A DNA stretch of 64,000 nucleotides, taken from NCBI GenBank assembly GCA_022376925.1, contig JAIOJX010000025.1, positions 138,591,301-138,655,300 on the forward strand, given 5' to 3'. Shown piece by piece: positions 49,701 through 56,029 of the stretch. The DNA comes from Tragulus kanchil (Eukaryota; Chordata; Mammalia; Artiodactyla; Tragulidae). The position numbers and the translations under genes are program-made. Below the pieces are notes generated by a model. It was not told the DNA's origin and made no database searches. It saw nothing but the letters and a program-made list of their open reading frames with translations. How positions within the stretch are numbered: position 1 is the stretch's first letter; each line of letters starts with the position of its first letter.

Positions 49701-51170
49701 GCAGCCAAACAAATGCATGCACACACACACACACACTTAGTCTTCCAGAAAGGTTTGGTCTAAGTATCAACCTCTTTTTCAAAATCTAAGCAAGTATCAA
49801 GGATTGGGATTTCCCTGGCAGTATAATGGTAAGAGTTCCACGGGTTTAATCACTGGTCAGGGAACTAAGACTCCACATGCCACGTCGTCAAAAAAGAAAA
49901 AAGTATCAAGTATTATAAAAGAGGAACAGGGCTTCCCCTGGTGGTCCAGTGGATAGGGACACCGCCTTGCAGTGCAAGGGGCGCCGGTTCAATCCCTGGC
50001 CTGGGAAGATTCCACGTGCCGCAGAGCGGCTGGACCGATGTGTCCAATCACGGAGCTGGAGCTCTGGGGCGCATGCGCCCAGAGCCAGAGCTCTGCGACG
50101 ACAGAGGCCACCGCGATGGGAGGCCCACAGGAGCCAAAGAACAAAGACGGATGAAAACAGAGAAATGAAAGACCGGTGGAAGTGGCCCGCCCGCTCCCCT
50201 CCCTCCCCAACCAGACCCCCGCCCAAAAATGAATAAATAAAAATAAATCTTTTAAAAATAAATAAATAAATAAAAGAGGAACAACTCTGGAAAGAAAGTA
50301 AATTCAAAACAATGCACAATGCATTACTGTGAGGGAAGAAGACAGGTTCAGACCATTGAGCAGTGGTTTTCAATGGAGCATGGCGGGTGAAGGGTGCCTC
50401 CAAGAGACATTTGGCAATGTCCAAAGACAATTTTGGTCGTTCCAATTGGGGGGTGCTACTGGCACCTATTAGGTGAGGACATGGGGTTACTAAACATCTT
50501 ATAATGTACAGTACACTCTTCACAACAAACAATTACCCAACCGAAAATGTCAACAGTGCTAAAACTGAGAAACTTTGCTGAGTTAAGTGAATTTCGCAAT
50601 CAAGATGGGGACTGCACCTCCTTCTATTAAAAAGTAAATGTAACACATTAAAAAGGAGAAAACCTTAAAAGAGTCACACTTACATTAATTAGCTGTTTTT
50701 CAACAAGGATATACTTTAGATTACATTTTTTCATAAAATGAATTGATAATGCTGGTGGTGAATCTGGATCAATAGGCACATAAGCAGCAGGGACTTGGAG
50801 AATTCTAAATAAACAAAGTACAGAGTCAGCAAAGGGTATCTGTTGCAAATAATCTTACTTTAAGATATCCAAAGTTTAGTTCCAAAAAATCTCACCCTAA
50901 AATCCAAGAGGCTAAATTAACTGCAGGATGGCAGTAGAGACCAATTTCCCGAATTCCTTGAAAGTCACAGTGTAACAGCAAAAAATTTGCTAATTCTGAA
51001 GCAGCATTAATCACAGTCTTGTATGTATAGTAAACGGGAGGCTGGTTGTTACATGCATCAAAACACACAGCTATTTTATCCGAATAAAGGGAGGCAGCCT
51101 GATACACCAATTCCTGAAGAGTCATTTCACTGAAGTTTGCCTGAACATCACTGGTAGCAGAGAACTCTAC
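16379..51170 (-). CDS. AASDH: AASDH (beta-alanine-activating enzyme, ACSF4): full gene model from coding exons
   Basis: The gene encodes an NRPS-like enzyme with an AMP-forming adenylation domain, a carrier domain and a PQQ-type beta-propeller. Human AASDH activates beta-alanine in vitro; its physiological product is unsettled. The coding join on the - strand is 51125-50896, 50804-50684, 43702-43383, 39148-38956, 34549-34308, 33958-33852, 33294-33122, 32379-32187, 31569-31454, 29249-28454, 24159-23996, 21165-21043, 20211-20080, 16768-16379. Phases are consistent and the sum is 3300 bases, or 1099 residues plus stop (human about 1098). Duplications 4 and 7 add a second exon 14 (18993-18862) and exon 10 (30517-30402), and truncated copies of exons 13 and 9. 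I left these out as probable assembly artefacts. Every other exon is intact, so the gene looks functional. Confidence 0.93.
16769..17654. other. AASDH intron 14, single-copy part
   Basis: This is AT-rich intronic sequence. I recognise no repeat, exon or RNA gene in it. Confidence 0.5.
17655..17990 (+). mobile_element. CHR-2-type SINE
   Basis: A tRNA-derived head has 'tggcacagtggataagaatc' and a B-box-like 'gttcgatccctgg'. The tail carries the repeated 'gagaagcc' and 'cagcaaga' text of CHR-2. An internal A-rich patch at 17755-17766 is unusual. Confidence 0.85.
18025..18345 (+). mobile_element. Young CHR-like SINE with C-rich tail
   Basis: The element is complete, with a tRNA-like head, 'cgccggttcgatccctgg' B box and C-rich 3' block followed by (aaat)n. 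The 'aaaaaagaacaattt' before it recurs after it (about 18349-18363), so the insertion is discrete. Confidence 0.93.
18862..18993 (-). CDS. AASDH: AASDH exon 14, second identical copy
   Basis: This repeats exon 14 with intact splice sites. If the genome truly carried both, a transcript with both would stay in frame and gain 44 residues of the propeller. The uniform set of similar duplications across the window makes an assembly origin much more likely. Confidence 0.8.
19287..19624 (+). mobile_element. Young CHR-like SINE with C-rich tail
   Basis: The element is complete and flanked by 'aaaaaactgata' on both sides. Its twin in the second duplication arm lies at 20505-20842. Confidence 0.93.
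19826..19918 (-). pseudogene. Truncated copy of AASDH exon 13
   Basis: The donor side of exon 13 is intact, but the sequence stops matching at the duplication junction (19918). The first ~30 bases and the acceptor are missing. It could not be spliced as an internal exon. Confidence 0.85.
20080..20211 (-). CDS. AASDH: AASDH exon 14: propeller blade, copy A
   Basis: The exon encodes [20 protein letters not shown] and onward to CFTHCGEQ in 44 codons, phase 0 at both ends. The acceptor is 'gcctgtgacag' and the donor is 'CAG|gtaaac'. An identical exon lies 1218 bases downstream on the - strand. Confidence 0.88.
20505..20842 (+). mobile_element. Young CHR-like SINE, second copy inside duplication 4
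   Basis: It is shifted 1218 bases from the element near 19.3 kb, with a one-base change in the C-rich block (cccgtcc/cccgccc) and a slightly shorter poly-A. Confidence 0.92.
21043..21165 (-). CDS. AASDH: AASDH exon 13: propeller blade, intact copy
   Basis: The exon encodes [20 protein letters not shown] and onward to GGLLLAVNP in 41 codons, phase 0 at both ends. The acceptor is 'tttttttacag' and the donor is 'CCT|gtaggc'. A truncated copy without the first codons lies at 19826-19918 in the other arm of duplication 4. Confidence 0.92.
21364..21703 (+). mobile_element. Young CHR-like SINE with C-rich tail
   Basis: The element is complete and flanked by 'aaaaggcaatccccag'. The left breakpoint of duplication 5 falls inside it at 21549. 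Confidence 0.93.
21549..23810 (+). repeat. Direct 1131-base tandem duplication 5
   Basis: Bases 21549-22679 recur at 22680-23810 with no filler. The only change seen near the left edge is 'cccatagg' versus 'cccacagg'. The second arm begins with a headless 3' half of the young SINE (22680-22834), which no retrotransposition event would produce. Confidence 0.93.
22395..22545 (+). mobile_element. Short tRNA-derived SINE (CHR type), diverged
   Basis: The head 'gggacttccctcgtgttccag' is followed by 'gggttcaattcctggtcaggg' and ends in (aaat)n. It is repeated at about 23526-23676 by duplication 5. Confidence 0.75.
23996..24159 (-). CDS. AASDH: AASDH exon 12: propeller blade
   Basis: The exon encodes [20 protein letters not shown] and onward to [15 protein letters not shown]. 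The acceptor is 'tttgccaatag' and the donor is 'TAT|gtaaga'. The '[16 protein letters not shown]' pattern repeats the PQQ-like blade motif of exon 11. Confidence 0.94.
24590..24995 (+). mobile_element. Two CHR-type SINEs, one nested in or abutting the other
   Basis: A partial head starts near 24590 ('gggatttccctggcagtc') and is interrupted at about 24680 by a complete element ('gggcttccctggtggtctag') that ends in (aaat)n near 24995. The second contains the long CHR-2 body with 'ccacaactactgagcc'. Confidence 0.8.
25046..25275 (+). mobile_element. BovB-derived repeat (3' part)
   Basis: The text 'ttccaatactttggccac', 'gatgctgggaaagactgaagg' and 'agggaagcctggcgtgctgc' is the 3' end of the ruminant BovB LINE or a Bov-A unit. 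Its duplicate is at about 26144-26373. Confidence 0.88.
26144..26373 (+). mobile_element. BovB-derived repeat, second copy inside duplication 6
   Basis: It is the same element shifted by 1098 and appears identical throughout. Confidence 0.88.
27510..27650 (-). mobile_element. Bov-tA SINE, old and truncated, antisense
   Basis: Diverged blocks 'ttccaggaaagaatatt' and 'gggatcgaatccaagt', then 'tgtctgagccaccagg', read as reverse Bov-tA. Confidence 0.75.
27732..28185 (+). mobile_element. MaLR (MLT1-like) LTR remnant
   Basis: The text 'gagtgtgggccagactta' and an end with 'ctgtgaaataataaatgttt' followed by 'aagccattaagtttgggg' resemble MLT1-type LTRs with their own polyadenylation signal. No internal retroviral genes are present. 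Confidence 0.5.
28454..29249 (-). CDS. AASDH: AASDH exon 11: carrier-protein site and first propeller blades
   Basis: This is the largest exon at 796 bases. The acceptor is 'caatctgtag' and the donor is 'G|gtaagt'. It starts [20 protein letters not shown], followed by SGGDSLKS, whose Ser is the predicted 4'-phosphopantetheine attachment residue of the carrier domain. A less conserved linker follows. The end holds the first beta-propeller repeats: '[20 protein letters not shown]' then '[17 protein letters not shown]'. There is no stop or frameshift. Confidence 0.94.
29935..30078 (-). mobile_element. Short CHR-type SINE, antisense, with long poly-T
   Basis: A T tract (29930-29952) and 'atttatttattt' are followed by the reverse of the head: 'gaccagggatcgaaccc' and 'agccactggaccacgag'. 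Confidence 0.85.
30402..30517 (-). CDS. AASDH: AASDH exon 10, second identical copy
   Basis: This is identical in sequence to the exon at 31454-31569, with intact splice sites. The exon is 116 bases, so splicing both copies into one transcript would shift the frame. It probably exists only because two overlapping contig ends were both kept. Confidence 0.8.
31135..31247 (-). pseudogene. Truncated copy of AASDH exon 9
   Basis: The exon's donor end is present, but matching stops at the junction at 31247, so the N-terminal codons and the acceptor are absent. Confidence 0.85.
31454..31569 (-). CDS. AASDH: AASDH exon 10, copy adjoining intact exon 9
   Basis: The first two bases complete a Gly codon. 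Then [38 protein letters not shown] follows. Its Lys after 'TSHG' is the A10 catalytic lysine. The acceptor is 'tttatattaag' and the donor is 'AAG|gtacaac'. An identical exon sits at 30402-30517 inside the other arm of duplication 7. I used this copy because it lies next to intact exon 9; in an unduplicated genome the two are the same exon. Confidence 0.85.
32187..32379 (-). CDS. AASDH: AASDH exon 9, intact copy
   Basis: The exon encodes [20 protein letters not shown] and onward to SLPFTSHG. The acceptor is 'ctctctcatag' and the donor is 'CATG|gtaaaa'. It ends one residue before the A10 catalytic Lys. The lower part of the exon, 32187-32299, is repeated at about 31135-31247, where the copy is cut off and has no acceptor. 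Confidence 0.93.
32605..32925 (+). mobile_element. Young CHR-like SINE with C-rich tail
   Basis: The element is complete. The 3' block is 'cgcccctctccctccccacc', then (aat)n. Similar flanks 'aaaaaacaactct' and 'aaaaaacaaaccctct' suggest a slightly diverged target-site duplication. Confidence 0.9.
33122..33294 (-). CDS. AASDH: AASDH exon 8: cores A7 and A8
   Basis: The exon encodes [20 protein letters not shown], then [20 protein letters not shown], then [17 protein letters not shown]. 'SGDF' is A7. '[17 protein letters not shown]' is A8, the hinge that turns between the two catalytic conformations. The acceptor is 'tcttgtgaag' and the donor is 'CAG|gtactg'. Confidence 0.93.
33295..33851. other. 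AASDH intron 7
   Basis: This is AT-rich intron with no recognisable repeat. Confidence 0.6.
33852..33958 (-). CDS. AASDH: AASDH exon 7
   Basis: This short exon encodes [20 protein letters not shown] then [15 protein letters not shown]. The acceptor is 'ttttcatag'. The donor reads 'TTTTTAG|gttgtt', a weak match to consensus, but the frame and homology fix it. It matches the human sequence between A5 and A7. Confidence 0.88.
34308..34549 (-). CDS. AASDH: AASDH exon 6: core A5
   Basis: The acceptor is 'tgtatctatag' and the donor is 'AA|gtaagg'. The exon starts [12 protein letters not shown] and ends [10 protein letters not shown], with the first two bases of a Lys codon. '[12 protein letters not shown]' is the A5 motif (YGxTE). 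Confidence 0.93.
34672..34879 (-). mobile_element. Bov-tA SINE, antisense
   Basis: A full-length reverse element. It runs from 'agccactcaagccatgtcc' through 'gatcccatggactgcagcc' to the reverse head 'ccaccagggaagccca'. Confidence 0.92.
35250..35573 (-). mobile_element. Young CHR-like SINE with C-rich tail, antisense
   Basis: The element is complete in reverse: poly-T, G-rich block, body, and 'gaccaccagggaagcc' head. 'aacaaagtacttctt' flanks both ends as a target-site duplication. Confidence 0.94.
35785..35905 (+). mobile_element. Short CHR-type SINE, diverged
   Basis: The head 'ggaatttcctggatgtccag' is followed by 'cagattcaatccctggt' and an (aaat)n tail. Confidence 0.75.
36703..37010 (+). 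mobile_element. CHR-2-type SINE
   Basis: The head 'gacttccctggtgtctcag' is followed by the CHR-2 body with 'ccacaactactgaagtcc' and 'aacaagagaagccactgc', then (aaat)n. Its twin is at about 37815-38120. Confidence 0.88.
37815..38120 (+). mobile_element. CHR-2-type SINE, second copy inside duplication 8
   Basis: This is the same element shifted by about 1112 with one two-base loss. Confidence 0.88.
38956..39148 (-). CDS. AASDH: AASDH exon 5: core A4
   Basis: The acceptor is 'gttttgccttag' and the donor is 'CAG|gtatg'. The exon encodes [20 protein letters not shown], then PSVVEMF and onward to HHRVTVLQ. 'TFDPSVVE' corresponds to A4, whose Asp contacts the amino group of amino-acid substrates in this enzyme class. 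Confidence 0.93.
39676..39795 (+). mobile_element. Short CHR-type SINE
   Basis: The head 'ccttccctggtgtctagtgg' is followed by 'gagttcaatccctggcc'. Its twin is at about 40772-40891. Confidence 0.75.
40244..40360 (+). mobile_element. Short CHR-type SINE, diverged
   Basis: The head 'gaattccctggcagtccag' is followed by 'aggttcaatcccttgttgg'. Its twin is at about 41340-41456. Confidence 0.75.
42138..42340 (-). mobile_element. Bov-tA SINE, antisense, diverged
   Basis: The blocks 'tttagtcgctcagtaatgc', 'ctatggattgtagcccacc' and 'caagaatactggagtgag' identify a reverse Bov-tA. Confidence 0.9.
42341..43382. other. AASDH intron 4, single-copy part
   Basis: No repeat, exon or RNA gene is recognised. 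The sequence is AT-rich to mixed. Confidence 0.5.
43383..43702 (-). CDS. AASDH: AASDH exon 4: P-loop-like core A3
   Basis: The exon runs from [14 protein letters not shown] to NIQHFR. The acceptor is 'catttaacacag' and the donor is 'G|gtaag'. It includes '[15 protein letters not shown]', the Ser/Thr/Gly-rich ATP-binding motif A3. The middle ([20 protein letters not shown]) is a low-complexity charged insert also found in the human protein. Confidence 0.93.
43795..43995 (+). mobile_element. Tigger/MER2-like DNA transposon remnant
   Basis: The element has inverted ends ('cagacctttgaaca' and the reverse of 'tgttcaagggtcgactg') and the internal text 'ttgaactgcatgggtccac'. These fit the non-autonomous pogo-type elements common in mammals. 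The family name is from memory. Confidence 0.6.
44079..44366 (+). mobile_element. CHR-like SINE, older subtype with short tail
   Basis: The head and B box are present. The body has an extra 'gaggcctctgcaatgaga' unit. The 3' end is 'aaaagaggccaaaaatt' instead of the C-rich block. 'aactcatcttta' flanks it on both sides. Confidence 0.9.
44367..45418. other. AASDH intron 3, single-copy part
   Basis: I see no recognisable repeat or exon. A G/T-rich patch lies around 45121-45175. Confidence 0.5.
45419..45629 (-). mobile_element. MER20-like hAT DNA transposon, antisense
   Basis: The text runs from 'cagggtttctcagtctcaac' to 'tgaaaaccactgctc'. Its reverse matches the MER20 pattern with 'atgtctggagatattttg' and 'gctactggcatct'-like text. 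Confidence 0.65.
45690..46660 (+). mobile_element. L1 3' fragment (ORF2 end plus tail)
   Basis: The fragment starts within ORF2 ('caatccagtcaaaaaatggg'), carries '[20 protein letters not shown]' and a 3' UTR, and ends in an A-rich tract near 46660. It is 5'-truncated and inactive. Confidence 0.88.
46661..47660 (+). mobile_element. L1 internal fragment upstream in L1 order from its left neighbour
   Basis: The sequence continues as ORF2 text that precedes the 45690-46660 segment in a normal L1 ('cagtatggtactggcacaaa'). It ends at 'catacagatggctcccccc' near 47660. An antisense SINE interrupts it. It is repeated from 47996 by duplication 10. Confidence 0.8.
46823..49177 (+). repeat. Direct ~1.17 kb tandem duplication 10
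   Basis: Bases 46823-47994 recur at 47996-49177 with a shift of 1173 to 1169. The last ~50 bases of the first arm are a deletion-ridden version of the second arm's 'cacacaattatatatgtat' and following text. Two-base losses also appear at the left of the second arm. Confidence 0.92.
46857..47133 (-). mobile_element. CHR-like SINE, older subtype, antisense
   Basis: It lies in reverse orientation inside the L1, flanked by 'gggtacctta' on both sides. Its duplicate is at about 48028-48303. Confidence 0.9.
49567..49725 (+). mobile_element. Short CHR-type SINE followed by a (CA)n run
   Basis: The head 'gggacttccctggtggttcag' is followed by 'gggttcaatccctggtcaag'. A (CA) microsatellite of about nine units follows at 49718-49736. 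Confidence 0.8.
49808..49905 (+). mobile_element. Short CHR-type SINE, diverged
   Basis: The text 'gggatttccctggcagtata' and 'gtttaatcactggtcaggg' is a decayed tRNA-like head. Confidence 0.65.
49929..50270 (+). mobile_element. Young CHR-like SINE with C-rich tail
   Basis: The element is complete, with 'cgccggttcaatccctgg' as B box and a C-rich block. 'taaaagaggaaca' flanks it on both sides. Confidence 0.94.
50361..50575 (+). mobile_element. MER20-like hAT DNA transposon
   Basis: The element begins 'cagtggttttcaatgg', contains 'gacatttggcaatgtc' and 'ggtgctactggcacct', and ends near 'aaactgagaaactttg'. These are MER20 landmarks, in the opposite orientation to the copy at 45.4 kb. Confidence 0.7.
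50684..50804 (-). CDS. AASDH: AASDH exon 3
   Basis: The acceptor is 'tttatttag' and the donor is 'gtaagtg'. The first base completes a Gly codon, then [20 protein letters not shown] and onward to KQLIN. It carries the 'AAYVPIDP' stretch that corresponds to core motif A2 of adenylation domains. Confidence 0.93.
50896..51170 (-). CDS. AASDH: AASDH exon 2: start codon and N-terminus
   Basis: The exon follows an acceptor 'ttaatacag' at 51171 and has a 45-base 5' UTR. ATG at 51125-51123 has G at -3. It encodes [20 protein letters not shown] and onward for 76 codons plus two bases. The donor is 'GG|gtgag' at 50895. This matches the N-terminus of the human protein closely and forms the first part of the adenylation domain. 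Confidence 0.93.
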
Positions 51171-51206
51171 CTGTATTAAGAAACGTTAGGGGGACAAGGA
51201 GTCTCA

Positions 51207-53519
51207 GAGGTCTTGTTGATGGGGGGAGGTTAGAGAAAAAACTCTATGCAATCACTCCTCATAAAAATAACTACATCAAAGACACAGTTAACTGTGAGCT
51301 GTCTATGGTAAACTTGGCTTACATTTTGATATAATCAACCTAACTCCCTGTCAGAACTGGAAGTTTGGAGGGTAATGGTAGGGTGGGGATGAAAGAAGCA
51401 GAAATATAGAATTCTCCAAAACAGACCACAAAGCAAAAAAGAAATCATAAGTAAATCATCACCAAGTAATGCCAAATTTAAAGTACCAATATGCTAGGTT
51501 TGTCTTTACTTTTTTTTTTTCCCAGTTGTTACAGACTAATAAAGTGGCTAAATCCTGTATGGTAACCTTGAAAAAACTAATGTAAGTGAAGTCTGCCTTT
51601 AGAAACTGAATGTAGGTGAAAAAAAAAAAAGAGAGAGAAAATCCTTATATCCAATTTTAGTCCTCTACATAAAAACTGTGTTCATCATCATTATTAATAA
51701 TATATAATACAGTAAGATCACAGCAAATCACTTTTACAATTGCTAAGAAGCTCTTCATACTCTAGCTTGCAATATATATATATATACACACACACACACA
51801 TATATATATTTTCTGTGTGTGTGTGTGTGGGATCTTAGTTCCCCAACCAAGGCGCCCAGAAGTGAGAGCACAGAGTCCTAACTACTGGGCAGCCAGGGAG
51901 CAGCCTCTAATTCGATTTTTAAATTGCCAATAAATTCATTTAAGTTTAGACTCTATAGTATTACAACTTCATAAAATATTGTATCAATACAGTGTTCTGG
52001 GCCTTTTCAATGCTGATTATACAAAAACAAAACGTGAAACAGCATTTCATCAAAAAAAAAAAAAACAAAACGTTAGGGATGACCGAACAACAAAAACCTC
52101 ACAGGTGCTTGTATTTGAACTTATTTCCCCACTGATTCATCCACATCATTTAGTCAACATTAATTAGTGAAAATAAAATATTCCTAAAGAGAACAAAATG
52201 AACCAACAATGGCTGACACCTGTAAGATTTGGAAATACTGATTACTAAGTACAAAACTTTTAAATATAAAATAACTTTAGTACTTGCAGCATTTTTAATA
52301 AGCTTTTCTACAAATACGAGCTCTTTCTGTGACTCGAAAGATAACGTGAATTTTTTAAAAGCCGTTGAGGTCTTGTTGATGGGGAGGTTAGAGAAAAAAC
52401 TCTATGCAATCACTCCTCATAAAAATAACTACATCAAAGACACAGTTAACTGTGAGCTGTCTATGGTAAACTTGGCTTACATTTTGATATAATCAACCTA
52501 ACTCCCTGTCAGAACTGGAAGTTTGGAGGGTAATGGTAGGGTGGGGATGAAAGAAGCAGAAATATAGAATTCTCCAAAACAGACCACAAAGCAAAAAAGA
52601 AATCATAAGTAAATCATCACCAAGTAATGCCAAATTTAAAGTACCAATATGCTAGGTTTGTCTTTACTTTTTTTTTTTCCCAGTTGTTACAGACTAATAA
52701 AGTGGCTAAATCCTGTATGGTAACCTTGAAAAAACTAATGTAAGTGAAGTCTGCCTTTAGAAACTGAATGTAGGTGAAAAAAAAAAAAGAGAGAGAGAGA
52801 AAATCCTTATATCCAATTTTAGTCCTCTACATAAAAACTGTGTTCATCATCATTATTAATAATATATAATACAGTAAGATCACAGCAAATCACTTTTACA
52901 ATTGCTAAGAAGCTCTTCATACTCTAGCTTGCAATATATATATATATACACACACACACACATATATATATTTTCTGTGTGTGTGTGTGGGATCTTAGTT
53001 CCCCAACCAAGGCGCCCAGAAGTGAGAGCACAGAGTCCTAACTACTGGGCAGCCAGGGAGCAGCCTCTAATTCGATTTTTAAATTGCCAATAAATTCATT
53101 TAAGTTTAGACTCTATAGTATTACAACTTCATAAAATATTGTATCAATACAGTGTTCTGGGCCTTTTCAATGCTGATTATACAAAAACAAAACGTGAAAC
53201 AGCATTTCATCAAAAAATGAACAAAACGTTAGGGATGACCGAACAACAAAAACCTCACAGGTGCTTGTATTTGAACTTATTTCCCCACTGATTCATCCAC
53301 ATCATTTAGTCAACATTAATTAGTGAAAATAAAATATTCCTAAAGAGAACAAAATGAACCAACAATGGCTGACACCTGTAAGATTTGGAAATACTGATTA
53401 CTAAGTACAAAACTTTTAAATATAAAATAACTTTAGTACTTGCAGCATTTTTAATAAGCTTTTCTACAAATACGAGCTCTTTCTGTGACTCGAAAGATAA
53501 CGTGAATTTTTTAAAAGCC
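51207..53519 (+). repeat. Direct ~1.16 kb tandem duplication 11
   Basis: Bases 51207-52363 recur at 52367-53519 with a three-base filler. The shift drifts from 1160 to 1156 as G and A runs, an AG repeat and (TG)n lengths differ. It begins 37 bases upstream of AASDH exon 2, in intron 1. Confidence 0.92.
51769..51830. repeat. Compound (TA)n/(CA)n/(TG)n microsatellite
   Basis: Runs of TA, then CA, then TA, and then TG form a near-palindromic dinucleotide cluster. It is repeated near 52934-52990 with a shorter TG run. Confidence 0.85.
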
Positions 53520-54059
53520 ATGTTTATGACAAATTACAACGTTTACCACACATATCTATACTATTAAGATGCATAGATTACTTTTCATTGCAGTTTCCCA
53601 GTTGTTGCTATAAAAGAAGGCAAAATCTACTCTTATTGTCTAAGGTTTTCATTAACTGAATCACAAATACATTTGTCTCACCAGAGAATACCGTACTAAC
53701 TGGAACACTTCTGGGACCACATAAAAAGGAAAAAGAGAAAAAGAAAATATAGTAAAAGATTATATATGTAATGGGATCCTTAAGTTTTAAGATATTTACC
53801 ATTTTGCACCTGCAGAGACTATCTTGAGTCATCAGAGGTCTTAGGGACTCCTCCTAGGTTATTGGTTATTTTAAAGATTGATAAATCACCTAAAAACTTT
53901 ACTTTCCCGTTTCCACCGGCTTCTTAACTTTCATGAAACAAATACGACTAATTACAATGCAGTTTATACCTTCCAACATATTTTTTCAATTGCTTTTCTA
54001 AATCAGGCTATCAAGACGGGGCAAGCTTATTTCCATTTGAAATAAGGAGCGAGGGTCTA

Positions 54060-54560
54060 AGGCAGGATGAGCGGGGAGGGCACATTGGTCAAATTTAACC
54101 TCTGGTCCACTCCATCCCACCAGACACCACTGAATTCAAAACCGAGGCCAAGCGGTGGCCCGGAAGCGAAGCAAACCTGTGTGCAGCCAGCGCCTCCCTT
54201 ACACAGGTCCCCGCGGGTTACCACCTCCTACCGAGACCCACTCAGAAGGCCTAGAGGTGAGAGGGTAGCGAGGAGCCAAGCCCATCCGGACCTTCCAACC
54301 CTAACGCGTCACACACGGCGATTAAACCATAACTCTCAAAGCTTAAACCTGGCCCGGCCTGTCGAGATCTGAATGGCGCGGGCTCGCGCAGATAGCCTCC
54401 GCGTCGCGTTAGTGACGTCAACACGAGCGACCCGGCGCAGGCAGCGTTGCTCCGCCCCGCCCACGCCCGGGGTTTCGGACCCAGCTGCACGGAATTGTTG
54501 GCGTCTCGATGGCTGTTCTCATCCCAGATCTCCGCCCCAGCCGCGCTGGGTTTTGGACAG
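54060..54560 (-). promoter_or_regulatory. AASDH: CpG-rich AASDH promoter and probable noncoding exon 1
   Basis: This is the only strongly CpG-rich block in the window. It holds a perfect CRE palindrome TGACGTCA at 54413-54420 and a GC box (ccgccccgccc) at about 54452-54462. A good - strand donor (GACCTGT|gtaagg) ends a possible noncoding exon 1 at 54203, which would splice to exon 2 at 51170. The transcription start is not determined, and a second transcript on the + strand cannot be excluded. Confidence 0.65.
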
Positions 54561-54985
54561 GGTTTGTAAGGATATTTGGAGTTGACCCCCTTGGAGTCGT
54601 ACCCTTTCATTCTTGTCAAGAACTCTGGGTGATAAACTTTAATTTCAAGCAGCTGTCTCCCGTTCAGGACGTTGCTGTAAAGAGATCGCCTGGAGTTGAT
54701 GTTAAGAGCGATGAAATCTTTGTGAAATACATGAATGACTGGATTACATCCGTTGAACTTTAAAAAAAAAAAAAAAAAACCACCTCCCCTACACTGTGGG
54801 AGACTATGCAGCAATGAAGCCTGCAAACGAATTTCTTGTTATAAGCAGGCTGACATTTTAATGGGAATAGATGTATTTAAAGGATAACTAATAACATTTC
54901 AGTTTACAATGAGAGTATACATAGAAAACAGGTCTGAAGCAAGAAAGTGCCTTAAACTATGCTGCAGATTAAGAAATATCAGGGA

Positions 54986-55272
54986 TTATGTGGGAGCGAA
55001 GTGGTAGCTGGGCTGCTTTTGAACTCCTCGCTGCTTCAGTTTCTTAATAGGGCTTCCTAGCTGCGGCCTAGTGGAGAAGCAAAGATGTCTCAATATATTC
55101 GGGTAATGGAAAATGAAAATGACAAGCCCATTGAAATACCATCGGAAGACAATGGGCCAGGGCTGCTGTCCACGGGTACAGTCCAGTTTCCAGGGGCTTG
55201 TGGGTTGCACTACAGGAATCCAGTGCCTCAGTGCATGAGAGGTGTCCCTCTGGTAGAAGAGTTTTGCATGGT
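54986..55272 (+). pseudogene. Processed TARDBP (TDP-43) pseudogene, 5' fragment
   Basis: A stretch like the TARDBP 5' UTR ('tgtgggagcgaagtgg') runs into ATG at 55085. About 58 codons similar to the TDP-43 N-terminal domain follow, including 'YIRV', 'PIEIPSED', 'QFPGACGL' and 'YRNPV', across what are several exons in the real gene, without introns. Similarity ends after 'LVE' near 55260. The RNA-recognition domains and glycine-rich tail are missing. Many substitutions mark it as dead. TARDBP itself is an unlinked nuclear RNA-binding protein gene. Confidence 0.85.
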
Positions 55273-56029
55273 TACTTTGCTGCAAACTGCTGTCAAAGAG
55301 TTGGCCTTCTGGAGCAATGGCATGGTTACAAAATGATCAGGGTTTTGGTTTGGTTTTGGCTAGAAGGACTGAGGAGGTGTCCTGACATCAACAAACGACA
55401 TATGAAAAGGAATAAGGACACAAGGCACTTGTGTCCTTAGATGTTGGTGGCAAGAACAATCCAAGCAAGAGATAACCTCCACTTGCCCATGAGTATATAT
55501 ACCACACATCTTTTATTTTGTGGGATGGGGGAGGTGTCAAACCTGTATCTTTGTTTCTGTATTTGGGAATGACGCCATTATCCACCCAGCCAGCAGGTAG
55601 AGAAACCCTAGATGTTCACCCCAACCCAACTTCTTTCTTACCCTCCTGTATGCAGTTAGATCCCTCTGTCCTCCAGCCCCCAGTCTCTGGACCACTGCCA
55701 TATCAGAATTGCCTGTGGTAATGTTAAAATAACACAGATTTCTGAATCTCCATTCCAAGAAGTTCTGCATTTTCTAGTGAGGGAGGAGCTGACAATCTGC
55801 ATCCCTCCCAGACCCCCACCCTCCTTCATTTTTAAAATACTTAAATCTGCTCTCTTACTTCAGGTCTTGGTCAGCTTGTCCTAAAACCCAGTCTTGTTTT
55901 TCCCAAATAAAACAGCTTTTAGGTTGATAGGTGGTAGCATAAGGGCATAACTCATTCCCAAGTGAACTTCAAATCCTTTTAGTTAACCCTCTTTATCCCT
56001 ACTTGCAGAAGCCAGTTTCTCAGTTTTTT

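Noticed and set aside
49906..50532. 208-codon open frame on the - strand
   Set aside because: Most of it is the antisense reading of a young SINE, joined to MER20-like sequence. The same peptide text recurs wherever that SINE is found.
54251..54826. 191-codon open frame on the - strand across the CpG block
   Set aside because: It has no recognisable domain, and GC-rich promoters often stay open by chance. It overlaps the probable AASDH noncoding exon 1.
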